Shown here piece by piece: positions 28,735-38,270 of a stretch of DNA of 64,000 bases. This DNA comes from Bradyrhizobium nanningense (GTDB taxonomy: Bacteria; Pseudomonadota; Alphaproteobacteria; Rhizobiales; Xanthobacteraceae), in contig NZ_LBJC01000016.1 in NCBI RefSeq assembly GCF_004114535.1, positions 62,001 to 126,000 of the forward strand, written 5' to 3'. Both the position numbers and the translations under genes were made by a program. The notes beneath the pieces are model-generated. The model worked only from the letters and a program-made list of their open reading frames with translations. It had not been told where the DNA came from and ran no database searches. The number at the start of each line of letters is the position of its first letter. The stretch's first letter is position 1.

Positions 28735-29672
28735 ATGAGACACGCCGTCCTTGTCTTCTGCGTCGATCGAGAAAAGGACCCGGTCGCGGGGCGCGTTCTG
28801 GATGCTCTCAAGGAGGAATGCGATCTTGTTGCAACGAGTTTCGAAGTCGATGGGCACTCCGTACTCGAAGTCGCTGGCTTGCATGACGCCAGAATTTCGA
28901 TCGTGGTCACGAACGAGGTCGTAAGTAACGACTATGCGCGCTACGCGCCAATGTTTAATGATCGCTTCGGTGATGCTGACGTTATTGGCATCGTGAACTG
29001 GCACGGGGGCGCCAATGCGCCAAACGCGATCTTCTCGGTTCAAACGACCGGCGATCTGGGCACGGGGACCTTCAGCGCGGTCGACCCCCGGATTACGCGG
29101 GGACTTCTTCTAGCGATCGAAGCCGAGCGGGTCACTTCCGGTCTTGACTCCCATCGCACCTACCTGGAAGCGACTCATTGGTCGGGCGTCAAGGCTGGTG
29201 ATGCTGGTACCCGTCTCGCTGACCTGCGACCTTCGGCTGTCGATGTCGAGATCGGGAGCTCGCCCGAAGATTCGGCAAATCCTCCTGCGGCCCAAGTGCT
29301 GGCGCGATCGCTACTGCGAATTTTCGATCGCATTGAGGAACCGGTACACTCCGTGCTCTGCATCGGAGGCGTTCACTTCGAGCCAAGCTTCACGAACGCG
29401 GTATTGCAGTCGCGCGATCGACCCCCGATCGCGGCTAGTCACGTCCTACCAAACCATTGGCTCGTGTCGGATGGCTATGACCAGGAAAGCCGTTTGGTCG
29501 ACCTACGAGCTTGCCTGCATTCGATTGTAGGCGGGATCCAAAGCATCGTGTACCACGACAAGCTAAAAGCCTTTCAAGGGAGTTGCTCGCCTGCTCGCAG
29601 AGGAGCTCGGTGTTCCGATGCTTTCGCACAAAAAAACTGCGCGCGGCTCTTCCGAAGGATATTGTCGAATGA
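28735..29672 (+). pseudogene. DTD2/GEK1-type D-aminoacyl-tRNA deacylase homologue with two frameshifts
   Basis: ATG 28735 follows GGAGG by about 9 bp. Residues 1-280 are one clean frame with hallmarks of the archaeal/plant D-aminoacyl-tRNA deacylase family: NWHGGANAPNAIFSVQTTGD, YLEATHWSGVK, IGGVHFEPSFTNAV and SHVLPNHWLVSDGY. After KLKAFQG the frame slips at GGG 29578-29580, continues in another frame as VARLLAEELGVPMLSHKK, slips again at an A7 run (29630-29636), then reads LRAALPKDIVE and stops at 29672. Both slips are single extra bases in homopolymers. The unrepaired frame ends at 29712 with an unrelated tail. These enzymes hydrolyse D-aminoacyl-tRNA. The core is intact, so partial function or sequencing error is possible. 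Bacterial members are unusual. Confidence 0.72.
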
Positions 29673-29757
29673 GTGCGCGAAGGCAGCCATCTGCTGTCGG
29701 ACCAGCATCTAAATTGTCGGTCGTCCTGCGATTGACGTGTTTGTCTGGAGAAGAGCG

Positions 29758-30981
29758 ATGAACGGTATGGGGATGGGTTCGATTAGGACCATTCAGTATG
29801 ATCCGTTTCCCCGGATCGAATACGAGGGCCGGGTCGAGCGCGCGCGGCGTTTGATGAAGGAGCATGCCATTGACGCGGTTCTGGCGACGTCCGAACACAA
29901 TCTGCGATATTTCATTGGTGAGCCTAGCACGACACCGCAGCAGACGACGCGGCCGCGATTTCTTCTCATTCTCTCGTCAGGCGAAGCCGTTGCAGTCGTT
30001 CCAGACGGGATCGACCAGTTTTATAGAGAAACAACCTGGGTAAAAAATTGCCGGAGCTGGCCTAGTCCAAATCCGAAAGATGAGGGTGTGTCCGCCCTTG
30101 CCCGAGCCTTGTGTGAATTTCTGCCGGCGCACGCTAGGATCGGTGTAGAGCTTGGCGCGGAGAGTAGGCTTGGCTTCCCTGCAGGAGATTTCTTGCGTGT
30201 AGCCGACGCGATCAAGCCTCGAACGTTCGTCGACGCATCGGATCCGATTTTCACGCCCCTGCGTATGATCAAGTCTCCTCTAGAGATTGACAGAATTCGA
30301 ACTGTATGCGGGCTTGTTTCGGAAGCATTCGACAATTTGGCATCAAAACTGCGTCTGGGTATGACGGAACGAGAGGTGTGTCGCCAGTTCGAGTTCGAAT
30401 GCTTTGGTCGCGGTGTCGAGAAGACGAGTAAGATAGTAGGTGTATCTGGCCGCGGGGGGTATACGCGTCCCTACGGTGTTCCGAGCGACAAATTTTTGTC
30501 GGATGGAGACGTGCTGTTTATTGATGCTGGCTGCCTGTTCGACTTTTATTGGAGCGATTTCGATCGGCACTTTGCTTTCGGTGCGCCTGATCCGCACACG
30601 CAGGATGCCTATCAAATCGTTTGGGAGGCCACCGAAGCGGGAATTGCCGCCTCTAAACCTGGCATTCCGATCTGTGAAGTCTGGAGTGCGATGTCAACCG
30701 TACTAACTGGCTCAAACAATCGCGGTAAAGCCACCAATATCGGCAGAATGGGACACTCCATGGGTTTATGGATGCCGGAGTTACCATCGGTGCAACCGGA
30801 CGATAAGACGATACTAAAGCCAGGCATGATCATTAATATTGAACCGAGCACCTCATATCCCTCGTATTTCGACGGATCACCGAAGCTGATGCTGCACGAA
30901 GAGGTGGTCGTCGTGACCGACACTGGCTCGCAGTTGCTCACTTCTCGTGCTCCGCGGAAAATGCCTGTGGTCGCCAAATAA
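29758..30981 (+). CDS. M24-family metallopeptidase (Xaa-Pro dipeptidase/creatinase-like)
   Basis: A 407-residue protein; ATG 29758 follows GGAGA by about 6 bp, which favours it over GTG 29737. The N-terminal creatinase-like domain (about 20-165) precedes the pita-bread M24 domain. All five metal ligands appear present: Asp256 and Asp267 (FIDAG, SDFDR), His333 (GHSMG), Glu362 (NIEPS) and Glu381 or 382 (LHEEVVV). It should be a two-metal cytoplasmic hydrolase acting on a dipeptide or an amino-acid derivative such as creatine; sequence alone does not decide which. It follows the deacylase-like gene by 85 bp and precedes an M20 amidohydrolase, consistent with salvage of unusual peptides or acylated amino acids. 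Confidence 0.85.
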   Translation: MNGMGMGSIRTIQYDPFPRIEYEGRVERARRLMKEHAIDAVLATSEHNLRYFIGEPSTTPQQTTRPRFLLILSSGEAVAVVPDGIDQFYRETTWVKNCRSWPSPNPKDEGVSALARALCEFLPAHARIGVELGAESRLGFPAGDFLRVADAIKPRTFVDASDPIFTPLRMIKSPLEIDRIRTVCGLVSEAFDNLASKLRLGMTEREVCRQFEFECFGRGVEKTSKIVGVSGRGGYTRPYGVPSDKFLSDGDVLFIDAGCLFDFYWSDFDRHFAFGAPDPHTQDAYQIVWEATEAGIAASKPGIPICEVWSAMSTVLTGSNNRGKATNIGRMGHSMGLWMPELPSVQPDDKTILKPGMIINIEPSTSYPSYFDGSPKLMLHEEVVVVTDTGSQLLTSRAPRKMPVVAK

Positions 30982-31336
30982 AAAAACGAAAAGCTCGTAG
31001 CGGAAGGAGGAGCATGCCCGACTCTCGCCGTAAGCCTGAGCGACCACGACGTCTCCTTGGCGTGTTCGGTCTATAGCCCGATGGCCAGATGAGAGCGTCG
31101 GATCTCAGCAATCCGGCGCGAGAAATTATGGGAAGTTGGAGTTCACGAGGAGAAGTGCAGAAGCCAAAACGGACGCGCCCGATAAATGCGGCGCCCACAC
31201 CGCTTACTCAATTTCCAAAAGTCAGATTGCGAGCGACTGCAGCAGAAAGTGCGCGGGTCTTCAGGAATAGCGCGCGGAAACTCCGCCGCACACTGCAGCA
31301 TCTATATCGTATTGAATTCCTACCTTGAGGCCTGAC
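30982..31336. other. Spacer without recognised gene
   Basis: About 350 bp between the M24 and M20 genes; no recognised element. Confidence 0.4.
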
Positions 31337-32506
31337 ATGCATAGTGTTGAAGAATTTCGTGATCTGCAGGGTGAAGTCACCGCGTGGCGCCGTTTCCTTC
31401 ACGAAAACCCGGAACTCGACTTTCAGGTACACAACACGGCGAGGTTCGTCGCCGAGAAGCTCGCCTCGTTCGGTATCAATCACATTGAAACGGGGATAGC
31501 TGAAACGGGCATCGTTGCATTGATTCAAGGGAAAGGTGGTGACGGTCCCACCATTGGATTGAGGGCGGACATGGATGCGCTGCCGATCCTTGAGGCTTCA
31601 AACAAGCCGTGGTCCTCGAAAGTACCGGGTAAAATGCACGCATGCGGGCACGATGGTCATACGGCCATGTTGTTGGGCGCTGCGAAATATCTTGCCAGGA
31701 CGCGCAATTTCAGGGGCTGCGTTGCTTTGATTTTTCAGCCCGCGGAAGAAGTCGAGCTCCCCTCGGGCGGCCTAAAAATGGTCCAGGAAGGAATCATGGA
31801 CCGTTTCAGCATCTCCAAGGTCTTTGGGATGCATAACGCGCCTGGCACCGAGGTCGGCAAGTTCGGCATTTGCGATGGGCCGATCATGGCCTCGCAGGAC
31901 GATTTTGACATTGTCGTGAAGGGGCGGGGCGGCCATGCGGCCAAGCCGCATGAGACCATCGATCCAGTCGTGATTGCGGCACAGATCATCGTCGGCCTGC
32001 AAAGTCTGGTCTCGCGCAACACGAATCCAATCGACTCGCTTGTAATCTCCGTGACCAAGTTGAACGCCTCTAACGCCTACAACATCATCGCCGATCAGGT
32101 CGAAATGGCTGGCACTGTCAGAACTCACGTGCCTGGCCTACGAGACTTCGCTGAACGCCAGATCATGGCAGCGGCCCAAGGCATCGCGCGCGGATTTGGG
32201 GCCGATATCGAGTTCAAACACCGTCGATCGGTCCCGGTGACCTTCAACCACACCGAGGAGACCAACCTGGCGATCAGGGCTGCACGCAGTCTGGTCGGGG
32301 CCGCTTCTGTGGGCGAGAACATCAAACCGCGTATGGGGGCCGAGGACTTTGCCTACATGCTCGAGGCGCGGCCGGGCGCTATGATCTTCATTGGAAACGG
32401 GCCGACCGCCGGTGTGCACAACCCGGCGTACGATTTTAACGACGAAGCTCTGCCTTATGGCATCGGTTATTGGGTGAATTTGGTTGAGACATCGTTGGCT
32501 ATCTGA
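31337..32506 (+). CDS. M20-family amidohydrolase (hippurate hydrolase/N-acyl-amino-acid amidase-like)
   Basis: A 389-residue protein from ATG 31337. Metal-binding and catalytic motifs of the M20D group are visible: GLRADMDALPI, HACGHDGHTAMLLG, IFQPAEE, the dimerisation-domain start VVKGRGGHAAKPHETIDP, and the C-terminal MGAEDFAYML and FIGNGP. These enzymes remove acyl groups from amino acids (hippurate, N-acetyl or indole-acetyl amino acids) in the cytoplasm. No signal peptide is visible. Next to an M24 peptidase, an aminotransferase and kbl, it probably feeds free amino acids into the local catabolic route. The exact acyl group cannot be read from sequence; plant-derived conjugates are a reasonable guess for a rhizobium. 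Confidence 0.88.
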   Translation: MHSVEEFRDLQGEVTAWRRFLHENPELDFQVHNTARFVAEKLASFGINHIETGIAETGIVALIQGKGGDGPTIGLRADMDALPILEASNKPWSSKVPGKMHACGHDGHTAMLLGAAKYLARTRNFRGCVALIFQPAEEVELPSGGLKMVQEGIMDRFSISKVFGMHNAPGTEVGKFGICDGPIMASQDDFDIVVKGRGGHAAKPHETIDPVVIAAQIIVGLQSLVSRNTNPIDSLVISVTKLNASNAYNIIADQVEMAGTVRTHVPGLRDFAERQIMAAAQGIARGFGADIEFKHRRSVPVTFNHTEETNLAIRAARSLVGAASVGENIKPRMGAEDFAYMLEARPGAMIFIGNGPTAGVHNPAYDFNDEALPYGIGYWVNLVETSLAI

Positions 32507-32608
32507 ATCGCCCGTTTGAATCGCAATGCTCTTCGCCAGCCGCACGCCAAGCGGATGGCACGGTTGAGGCGGCCAAAATACGGTTGGCGCGGCTGGATGA
32601 ACCAAGGT

Positions 32609-32630
32609 GCGCTTTTCTGGAAAAAAGCGC
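32609..32630. terminator. Hairpin between convergent genes
   Basis: GCGCTTTT and AAAAGCGC form an 8-bp stem with a 6-base loop, about 100 bp after the M20 gene stop and 150 bp from the kbl stop. The A/T part of the stem can serve as a U-tract for either direction, so it may be a bidirectional terminator. Confidence 0.4.
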
Positions 32631-32778
32631 CGGAGCGTAATCGGGTAGCGAGCACGATTTCTACCTATAGCTGAGGTGCGGCTCCGCCTTGACGTATTTG
32701 GGCTGTGTCGGCGAGGTGACTCTGCGTCCGTGAATTGATCTCTCACTAACACTGCTCTTAGCTCCTGGGCGAGGAGCG

Positions 32779-33990
32779 TTAGACTCCGTGTGGGGGAGAC
32801 AGCCAGTTAACGTCCGTCTTTGCTGATCGGAATGCAGCAATCACTTTTTCTATATCGTCCGCACGATGGGCGGCACTTACCTGCATGCGAATCCGCGCGA
32901 CACCTTCCGGTACAACAGGATATGAGAACGGAACGACGAGAATGTCGTGCGCACGTAAAAACTCAGCAATCTGGACCGCGACCGCCGCATCACCGGTCAT
33001 CACGGGCACAATTGGGTGATCGCTGCCTAAAACTTGAAATCCCAGGTCGCTCAATCCCTGGCGTAGCTGACGAGTGCGAGCAGAGAGATTTTGCCTGAGA
33101 TCGTCTGCTCTTTCTGCCAAGTCGATTGCAGCCAATGAAGCCTCACAGATCGCCGGCATCAGTGAGTTTGAAAAGAGGTATGGACGCGCACGCTGTCGCA
33201 ACCAGGAAATGATCTCACCACGGCCTGATACGTATCCCCCAGATGCGCCGCCAAGTGCTTTGCCGAGCGTCCCGGTCAGAATATCAATCTGGTCTTCCAG
33301 CCCGTCCCGAGCTGGCGTTCCACGCCCTTCTGGGCCGATAAACCCCACGGCGTGAGAGTCATCGACCATGACCAAGGCGCCGTAACGTTTTGCTAGCTCG
33401 CAGATGCCTGAAAGATTCGCGGCAGCGCCATCCATGGAAAATACGCCATCGGTCACAACGAGCACTGTTCGGCAGTGACGTGCCTCGCGTAGAGCGTGCT
33501 CTAATTCGTTCATATCATTGTTGGCATAGCGAAAGCGCTTCGCTTTGCAGAGGCGAATTCCATCTATGATACTCGCATGATTCAAGCTGTCGCTGATCAC
33601 GGCATCGTCAGCGTCGAGTAGAGCCTCGAACAGCCCGGCATTCGCATCAAAGCACGAACCGAATAGGATCGTGTCTTCCGTCCGAAGATAGCTGGAAAGC
33701 CTGTTTTCAAGCGCTCGATGAACCGAGTGCGTCCCACAAATGAATCGTACGGACGACATTCCAAAGCCATGCCGTTCGAGACCTTCATGCGCGGCTCGCA
33801 CTAGGGCTGAATGATTGGCCAGACCGAGATAGTTGTTGGCGCACATGTTCAGGAGGTCGCGCTCGCCAAGTGCGCGCAGGTGAATATGCGTCGACTGCGG
33901 AGAGGCGATCTCTTGTTCAACCTTCAGGAGTTTGCGCGATGATAGCTCATCGAGATTGTCACGAAGTCGCTGACCAAATTGCGAGCGCAA
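32779..33990 (-). CDS. kbl: Glycine C-acetyltransferase (2-amino-3-ketobutyrate CoA ligase)
   Basis: A 403-residue PLP enzyme of the alpha-oxoamine synthase family. Visible features: NNYLGLANH near residue 52, GMSSVRFICGTHSVHRALE (the substrate/CoA region, strongly Kbl-like), SLNHASIIDGIRL, VDDSHAVGFIGPEGRG with the PLP-binding aspartate, and TGTLGKALGGASGGY with the Schiff-base lysine at about residue 245. Kbl converts 2-amino-3-oxobutyrate and CoA to glycine and acetyl-CoA, normally after threonine dehydrogenase (Tdh). No tdh gene is in the window. Thirteen bases separate it from the aminotransferase gene upstream, so the two form an operon. The link to glycine fits the glycine riboswitch 5 kb away. 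Confidence 0.9.
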   Translation of the reverse strand: MRSQFGQRLRDNLDELSSRKLLKVEQEIASPQSTHIHLRALGERDLLNMCANNYLGLANHSALVRAAHEGLERHGFGMSSVRFICGTHSVHRALENRLSSYLRTEDTILFGSCFDANAGLFEALLDADDAVISDSLNHASIIDGIRLCKAKRFRYANNDMNELEHALREARHCRTVLVVTDGVFSMDGAAANLSGICELAKRYGALVMVDDSHAVGFIGPEGRGTPARDGLEDQIDILTGTLGKALGGASGGYVSGRGEIISWLRQRARPYLFSNSLMPAICEASLAAIDLAERADDLRQNLSARTRQLRQGLSDLGFQVLGSDHPIVPVMTGDAAVAVQIAEFLRAHDILVVPFSYPVVPEGVARIRMQVSAAHRADDIEKVIAAFRSAKTDVNWLSPPHGV

Positions 33991-34003
33991 GGTTCTTTTC
34001 CGA

Positions 34004-34951
34004 TCAGGGATAAATGATAGCGGTCGACCATGCGGGATCCGCGTGCTTTTGCCAGTAGAGATCCATGAGCCGGCGGGTGATGGATCCGACCTGCCCTTTA
34101 GAGATCGTCGTATCGTCGATGCGCGTCACCGGCATAATGCCGCCGGCAGTGGAGGTGATGAACACCTCGTCGGCCTTCTTGATATCGTCACGACTGATGT
34201 CGGCAGCGGTGGCGGCTAGCCCAATCTGAGCACAAAGATCGAACACGGTTCGGCGCGTGATACCGGGCAACACCCCAAAAGCCGGCGTTCTCAACGATCC
34301 ATCCTTTACAAGGAACACATTGAAGCCGGGCCCTTCGGCAATATGCCCGTTCGTGTCTAGGATCAGCGCCGTCTCGGCGCCCTTGTCGTAGGCGTCGAAA
34401 AGACCCTTTATGAGATCAAGCCAATGGTAGTTTTTGATCGTCGGATCGACTGAACCAGGCGGGATGCGAACAGTCTCGCTAATCGCGACGTGCAAACCTC
34501 TTTCCAGTTGTTCCTTGTTGGCAACCGAACCGTAAGGTACTGCAAACGCGATAAATCGGTTCTCTGCTTGGCGGGGATCGCGGCTGAATGTTGGTGATGA
34601 ACCGCGCGTGCAGATCACCTCGACGTAAGCCGATTTATGACCCGACAAAGCGACGCACTGCTTGAGGATCGACGCGATTGTCTCGCGATCGTAAGGCAGC
34701 TTCATTCGAAGACGTTCGACGCCTGCCAGAAATCGGTCAAGGTGCAGATCCAACCGGAAGAACCGGCCTTTCCAGACGTGCACCGTGTCGTACGTTGCGT
34801 CCGAGTGCAACAGACCCCAATCGAGCACCGAGATCTTCGCCTCGGACATCGGCAGGTACTGCCCATCCATGAAAGCTATGCCATGAGGGTAGCGCCGTTT
34901 GTCGATGTGATGCTGATCGATTGTGGAAAGCACGGGTGAGAGGTCTGTCAT
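34004..34951 (-). CDS. Class IV aminotransferase (D-amino-acid or branched-chain type)
   Basis: About 315 residues from ATG 34951; an in-frame start at 35020 would add 23 poorly structured residues. Fold type IV PLP transaminase features: GLLHSDATYDTVHVWKGRFF near the N-terminus, RLDLHLDRF, the PLP lysine in TIKNYHWLDLI, and EGPGFNVFLVKDG, PGITRRTVFDLC and FITSTAGGIMPV in the C-terminal half. The family includes D-alanine transaminase, branched-chain transaminase and (R)-amine transaminases; the DATYDTVHVW region points away from standard IlvE, but the substrate is not certain. It is the first gene of a two-gene minus-strand operon with kbl and fits the D-amino-acid theme of the neighbourhood. 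Confidence 0.83.
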   Translation of the reverse strand: MTDLSPVLSTIDQHHIDKRRYPHGIAFMDGQYLPMSEAKISVLDWGLLHSDATYDTVHVWKGRFFRLDLHLDRFLAGVERLRMKLPYDRETIASILKQCVALSGHKSAYVEVICTRGSSPTFSRDPRQAENRFIAFAVPYGSVANKEQLERGLHVAISETVRIPPGSVDPTIKNYHWLDLIKGLFDAYDKGAETALILDTNGHIAEGPGFNVFLVKDGSLRTPAFGVLPGITRRTVFDLCAQIGLAATAADISRDDIKKADEVFITSTAGGIMPVTRIDDTTISKGQVGSITRRLMDLYWQKHADPAWSTAIIYP

Positions 34952-35409
34952 CGGAGTTAATGAAGCTTGGAGGGATTGAGATAAGTTGGGGAAACAAGAA
35001 TCTCGTGCATGGTGCTCCATCAAGGATGTCGAGGATCGGAAATGCGGGCCCAGCGGACCTAGTCGCGTTGGATGTTAACAGCCCCACGAGCCGCATTCCT
35101 CCGATCTGGCACCTCGCCTGGCCTAAATTCTGCGTCTGAATGGAATAAAAGCTTTCACACGCGCCAGACGCGATTAAAGTGGGCCACGTTCACGTGGATA
35201 CGCCCGCCGTCCGACGACGAAGATCTGGAGAATTTCGCGGCACAGAATGTGTGCGGCACATCGAATGGCGTGGTGCGGTGACGAGTCATTGGACGTGCTG
35301 CTTCGCACAATGCGAGCCAGATGGATCGGTGGCCCGGCATCGTGCGAAGTACAAATTTCATGCGACCCCATCGTGTGGTGTGAAGGGGCTCTGAGGGGGG
35401 TAAGTTCGC
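34952..35409. other. Spacer left of the IS5-family element
   Basis: About 460 bp; no recognised gene. Should contain the promoter of the aminotransferase-kbl operon. Confidence 0.4.
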
Positions 35410-36252
35410 ACTAGGTCGTGTACTCAAATTCGTCTAGCGGATCAGGGCGGACCATGATTCAAGCTACCGAACATCGGGGCTGGGATCATGCGCTACGACC
35501 TCACGGATTTCGAGTGGAGTGTTATCGAACCCCTTCTCCCGAAGGACCGTCGAGGTCGCAGGCCAGGCAACAACCGCCGCGTTCTCAACGGCATTTTCTG
35601 GGTTCTGCGCGCGGGAGCGCCGTGGCGCGATCTGCCCGAGCGCTACGGGCCTTATACGACCGCTTACAATCGTTTCAACCGCTGGCGCAAAGCCGGCATC
35701 AGGGACCGGCTGATGGATGCGGTCGTCAACGCACACGATGGCAAGGTGCAGATGATCGACAGTTCGATCGTGCGGGTCCATCAGCATGCTTCCGGGGTGA
35801 AAAAAAGAGTGGAGATCGTTGTGTGGGCCGAAGCCGAGGCGGCCTCACCACCAAAATCCACGCGCGCGTCGACGCGAAAGGCCGCCCGGTCCGCCTCATG
35901 ATCACCCCCGGCGAGGCCCACGACGTGACGTGCGCCGAGGCCCTGCTCGACGGACTCGATGCGCGCGCCGTCGTCATCGCCGACAAAGGCTACGATGCCG
36001 ATCGTGTTCGTGCCCACATCCGTGATCAAGATGCGATCCCCAACATTCCCAACAAATCCAACCGGAAGAAGAGGTTCCGGTGGAAGAAGGCCATCTATCG
36101 CGAGCGCAACCACGTTGAGCGCTTCTTCAACAACCTGAAGCAGTTTCGACGCATCGCCACCCGCTACGACAAGCTCGGCGCGACGTTCTTCGCTTTCGTT
36201 CAACTCGCTTCCGTGCGAATTTGGCTTCGATCAATTGAGTCCACACCCTAGT
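35410..36252 (+). mobile_element. IS5-family (IS427-group-like) insertion sequence
   Basis: About 843 bp bounded by imperfect terminal inverted repeats: the left end starts ACTAGGTCGTGTACTCAA and the right end, read inward, ACTAGGGTGTGGACTCAA, differing at three positions. It contains one transposase coding region in two overlapping frames. A clear target duplication was not seen. The element lies between the amino-acid and carnitine gene blocks and is the only insertion sequence in the window that looks complete. Confidence 0.85.
35488..36251 (+). CDS. IS5-family transposase made by -1 frameshifting
   Basis: The first frame starts at ATG 35488 (MRYDLTDFEWSVIEPLLP, RRVLNGIFWVLRAGAPWRDL, YNRFNRWRKAG, IDSSIVRVHQH) and carries the first catalytic Asp in the MIDSS motif. 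At the A7G run 35800-35807 a -1 shift joins it to the second frame: RSRGGLTTKIHA, VIADKGYDADRVR with the second Asp, and YRERNHVERFFNNLKQFRRIATRYDK with the catalytic Glu. The joined protein is about 254 residues, normal for the IS427 group, where -1 frameshifting at A-runs is common. All DDE residues appear intact, so the element may still be able to transpose. Confidence 0.87.
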
Positions 36253-37250
36253 CGGCCGGGAACAGGCTTTGAGGATCGACGCGTGCTCATGAAAGCAAAT
36301 GGCTGAACTATGCGGAGGTCCGGGTAAACTGGCCATCAGCAGTGCCAAGCTCGCAAGCTTTGTCGCTCAAATGAAAGAGAAGGGGTGAAGCGTTGATGGG
36401 TACGAAATGGATGAAGCTAACCAACGCACAGGGGCTGATGGCAGCAGGATCGTCCTGAGCAAGAAATCGGTCGTCGAATTTGTAATCCTGTAAGCAGGTT
36501 CATGCGCTACGGCCGGTGCAAGCGTCACATCACGCACAGATATGCGGACGCGATCGGGGGCTGTCTCATAGGCACACTGTCGCTCCCACCCCCGCGACAC
36601 CGGGAGACAAAACTCTGAGCGTCCGCTACTCATGAAGCCCAACGACTGTCGGGCGCCCATTTCGGGTCTCAACTAACGCCGCCGAAAGCCCGGCACCATC
36701 GGGGCATCCATCAACGAGCGAATGTTTGCGTTCCGTTTCGTGTATATCCTGCCGGCTCCGCGCGAACGAGCTGCGTCCCAAGTTTCTTTGTCTTCTCTTG
36801 GTGCTCCTCGTTTTCATGACCGGTCCGGTCCAATGTCGATGCTTGCCACGGGAGCGCCCTTCCGCAGATTTGAGCTATCCCGGTCTTTTTTCCAAACTCG
36901 GATAGATCTCGGTTGGTTTCCATGATGAGTCGCCGCAAATGAGAATGCGTCAACTTCTGCTGATAAATCGCAGGAATTCTGCTTGGTGACCGGTCATATT
37001 GGTGAACCTCAGCTTCGTGGGCCCGGTACGATGTATTTCAGCGCATTGCGGATACGAGGGGAGAATATTTCCGGATCGGGCGCCTATAGGTGAGTAGCGC
37101 CCAGCGGCGTGCGTTCCGCCCGTTGCGGTGATCTGCGAGCAGCTTCCGCGTGCGGAGCCGGTCCCGTGTAGCCGATGGTGAGATCTCGATAGAGTTCGGA
37201 GTGCGCGAGACGCTTGCGCTCAAATTCATGCATGAGAGTAGAAGGTCAAA
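36253..37250. other. Long gene-poor spacer
   Basis: About 1 kb between the IS element and the carnitine dehydrogenase gene. No recognised gene; short frames only. Confidence 0.45.
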
Positions 37251-38270
37251 ATGAAGAATTCAAAGTTCATTTCTGGGAAGCTGCCGCGGACGGTTGGGTT
37301 GTTGGGGGGGGGGACGATCGGCGGCGGGTGGGCCGCACGATTTGCTCTTAACGGAGTAGATGTGCGGCTATATGATCCAGCTCCTGGTGCTCTCGAGCAC
37401 GTTCAAAACACTTTGGACCATGCGCGCCGGATATACCGGCGGCTGACGCAGGTCCCGCTGCCAAAGGAAGGCTCTCTGACGCTTGCCAATTCGGTCCCTG
37501 ACGCAGTGCGCGATGTGGATCTCGTGCAGGAGTCTGCGCCGGAGCGCTTGGAGCTCAAGCAGGAGCTGCTCGCGACCGCCAGTCGTGCGGCGCGACCTGA
37601 CGCACTGTTCTGCTCCTCGACGTCGGGTCTTCGTCCGACGTTGCTGCAGGCGAAAATAGAGCATCCCGAGCGTCTGCTCGTTGCGCACCCCTTCAATCCG
37701 CTATACTTGCTACCACTAGTTGAACTATGCGCCGGACAGCAGACGGCACCCGAGGCAATGGCGCGGGCCGACGAGATTTTCCGAACGATCGGTATGCACC
37801 CGCTCGTGGTCCGCAAGGAGGTGGATGGATTTATCGCTAACCGGATGCAGGAAGCGATGTGGCGCGAGGCGCTGTGGCTGGTACACGAGGGTTGGGCGAC
37901 TGTACAGGAGGTTGACGACGCGGTCCGCTACTCCTTCGGTTTGCGCCGAGCGGTGGTCGGTCCCTTCCGGATGAGCGGCGGGGCGGCTGGAATCCGCCGC
38001 TACCTGGAGCAATGGGGGCCCATGCTAAAATGGCCATGGACGAAGCTCACCGATGTGCCAGAGCTCACGGAGGAGTTTCTGGACACGCTGGCCGAGCAAT
38101 CAGACGCGCAAGTGAAAACTGACAATTTTACAGCCTCCGAGATCGTGGAGAAGCGTGACGAGGCACTTGTGGCCGTGCTCCAGGGGCTGCGCGATCAGGG
38201 ATTTGGCGCCGGCGAGACGCTGGCGCGCTGGGAGCAGGGGCTGCGTGACCGTGTCGGGGAGGCGGGCTAG
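37251..38270 (+). CDS. lcdH: L-carnitine dehydrogenase (3-hydroxyacyl-CoA dehydrogenase family)
   Basis: A 339-residue NAD-dependent dehydrogenase. The Rossmann start is VGLLGGGTIGGGWAARFALNG, followed by VQESAPERLELK, SSTSGLRPTLLQ, VAHPFNPLYLLPLVE and KEVDGFIANRMQEAMWREAL. The segment FRMSGGAAGIRRYLEQWG then MLKWPWTKLTDVPELT is typical of carnitine 3-dehydrogenases rather than ordinary hydroxyacyl-CoA dehydrogenases. The reaction is L-carnitine to 3-dehydrocarnitine in the cytoplasm. The expected next enzymes, a BKACE cleavage enzyme and a thioesterase, are present at 51.4 and 50.8 kb, which strengthens the call. In other bacteria these genes are adjacent; here about 13 kb of carnitine/CoA genes lie between them. 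Confidence 0.87.
   Translation: MKNSKFISGKLPRTVGLLGGGTIGGGWAARFALNGVDVRLYDPAPGALEHVQNTLDHARRIYRRLTQVPLPKEGSLTLANSVPDAVRDVDLVQESAPERLELKQELLATASRAARPDALFCSSTSGLRPTLLQAKIEHPERLLVAHPFNPLYLLPLVELCAGQQTAPEAMARADEIFRTIGMHPLVVRKEVDGFIANRMQEAMWREALWLVHEGWATVQEVDDAVRYSFGLRRAVVGPFRMSGGAAGIRRYLEQWGPMLKWPWTKLTDVPELTEEFLDTLAEQSDAQVKTDNFTASEIVEKRDEALVAVLQGLRDQGFGAGETLARWEQGLRDRVGEAG

Noticed and set aside
28286..28738. A 150-codon plus-strand frame just upstream of the deacylase homologue.
   Set aside because: Composition is arginine/alanine-rich without domain, it overlaps frames on the other strand, and the real start at 28735 has its own ribosome binding site.
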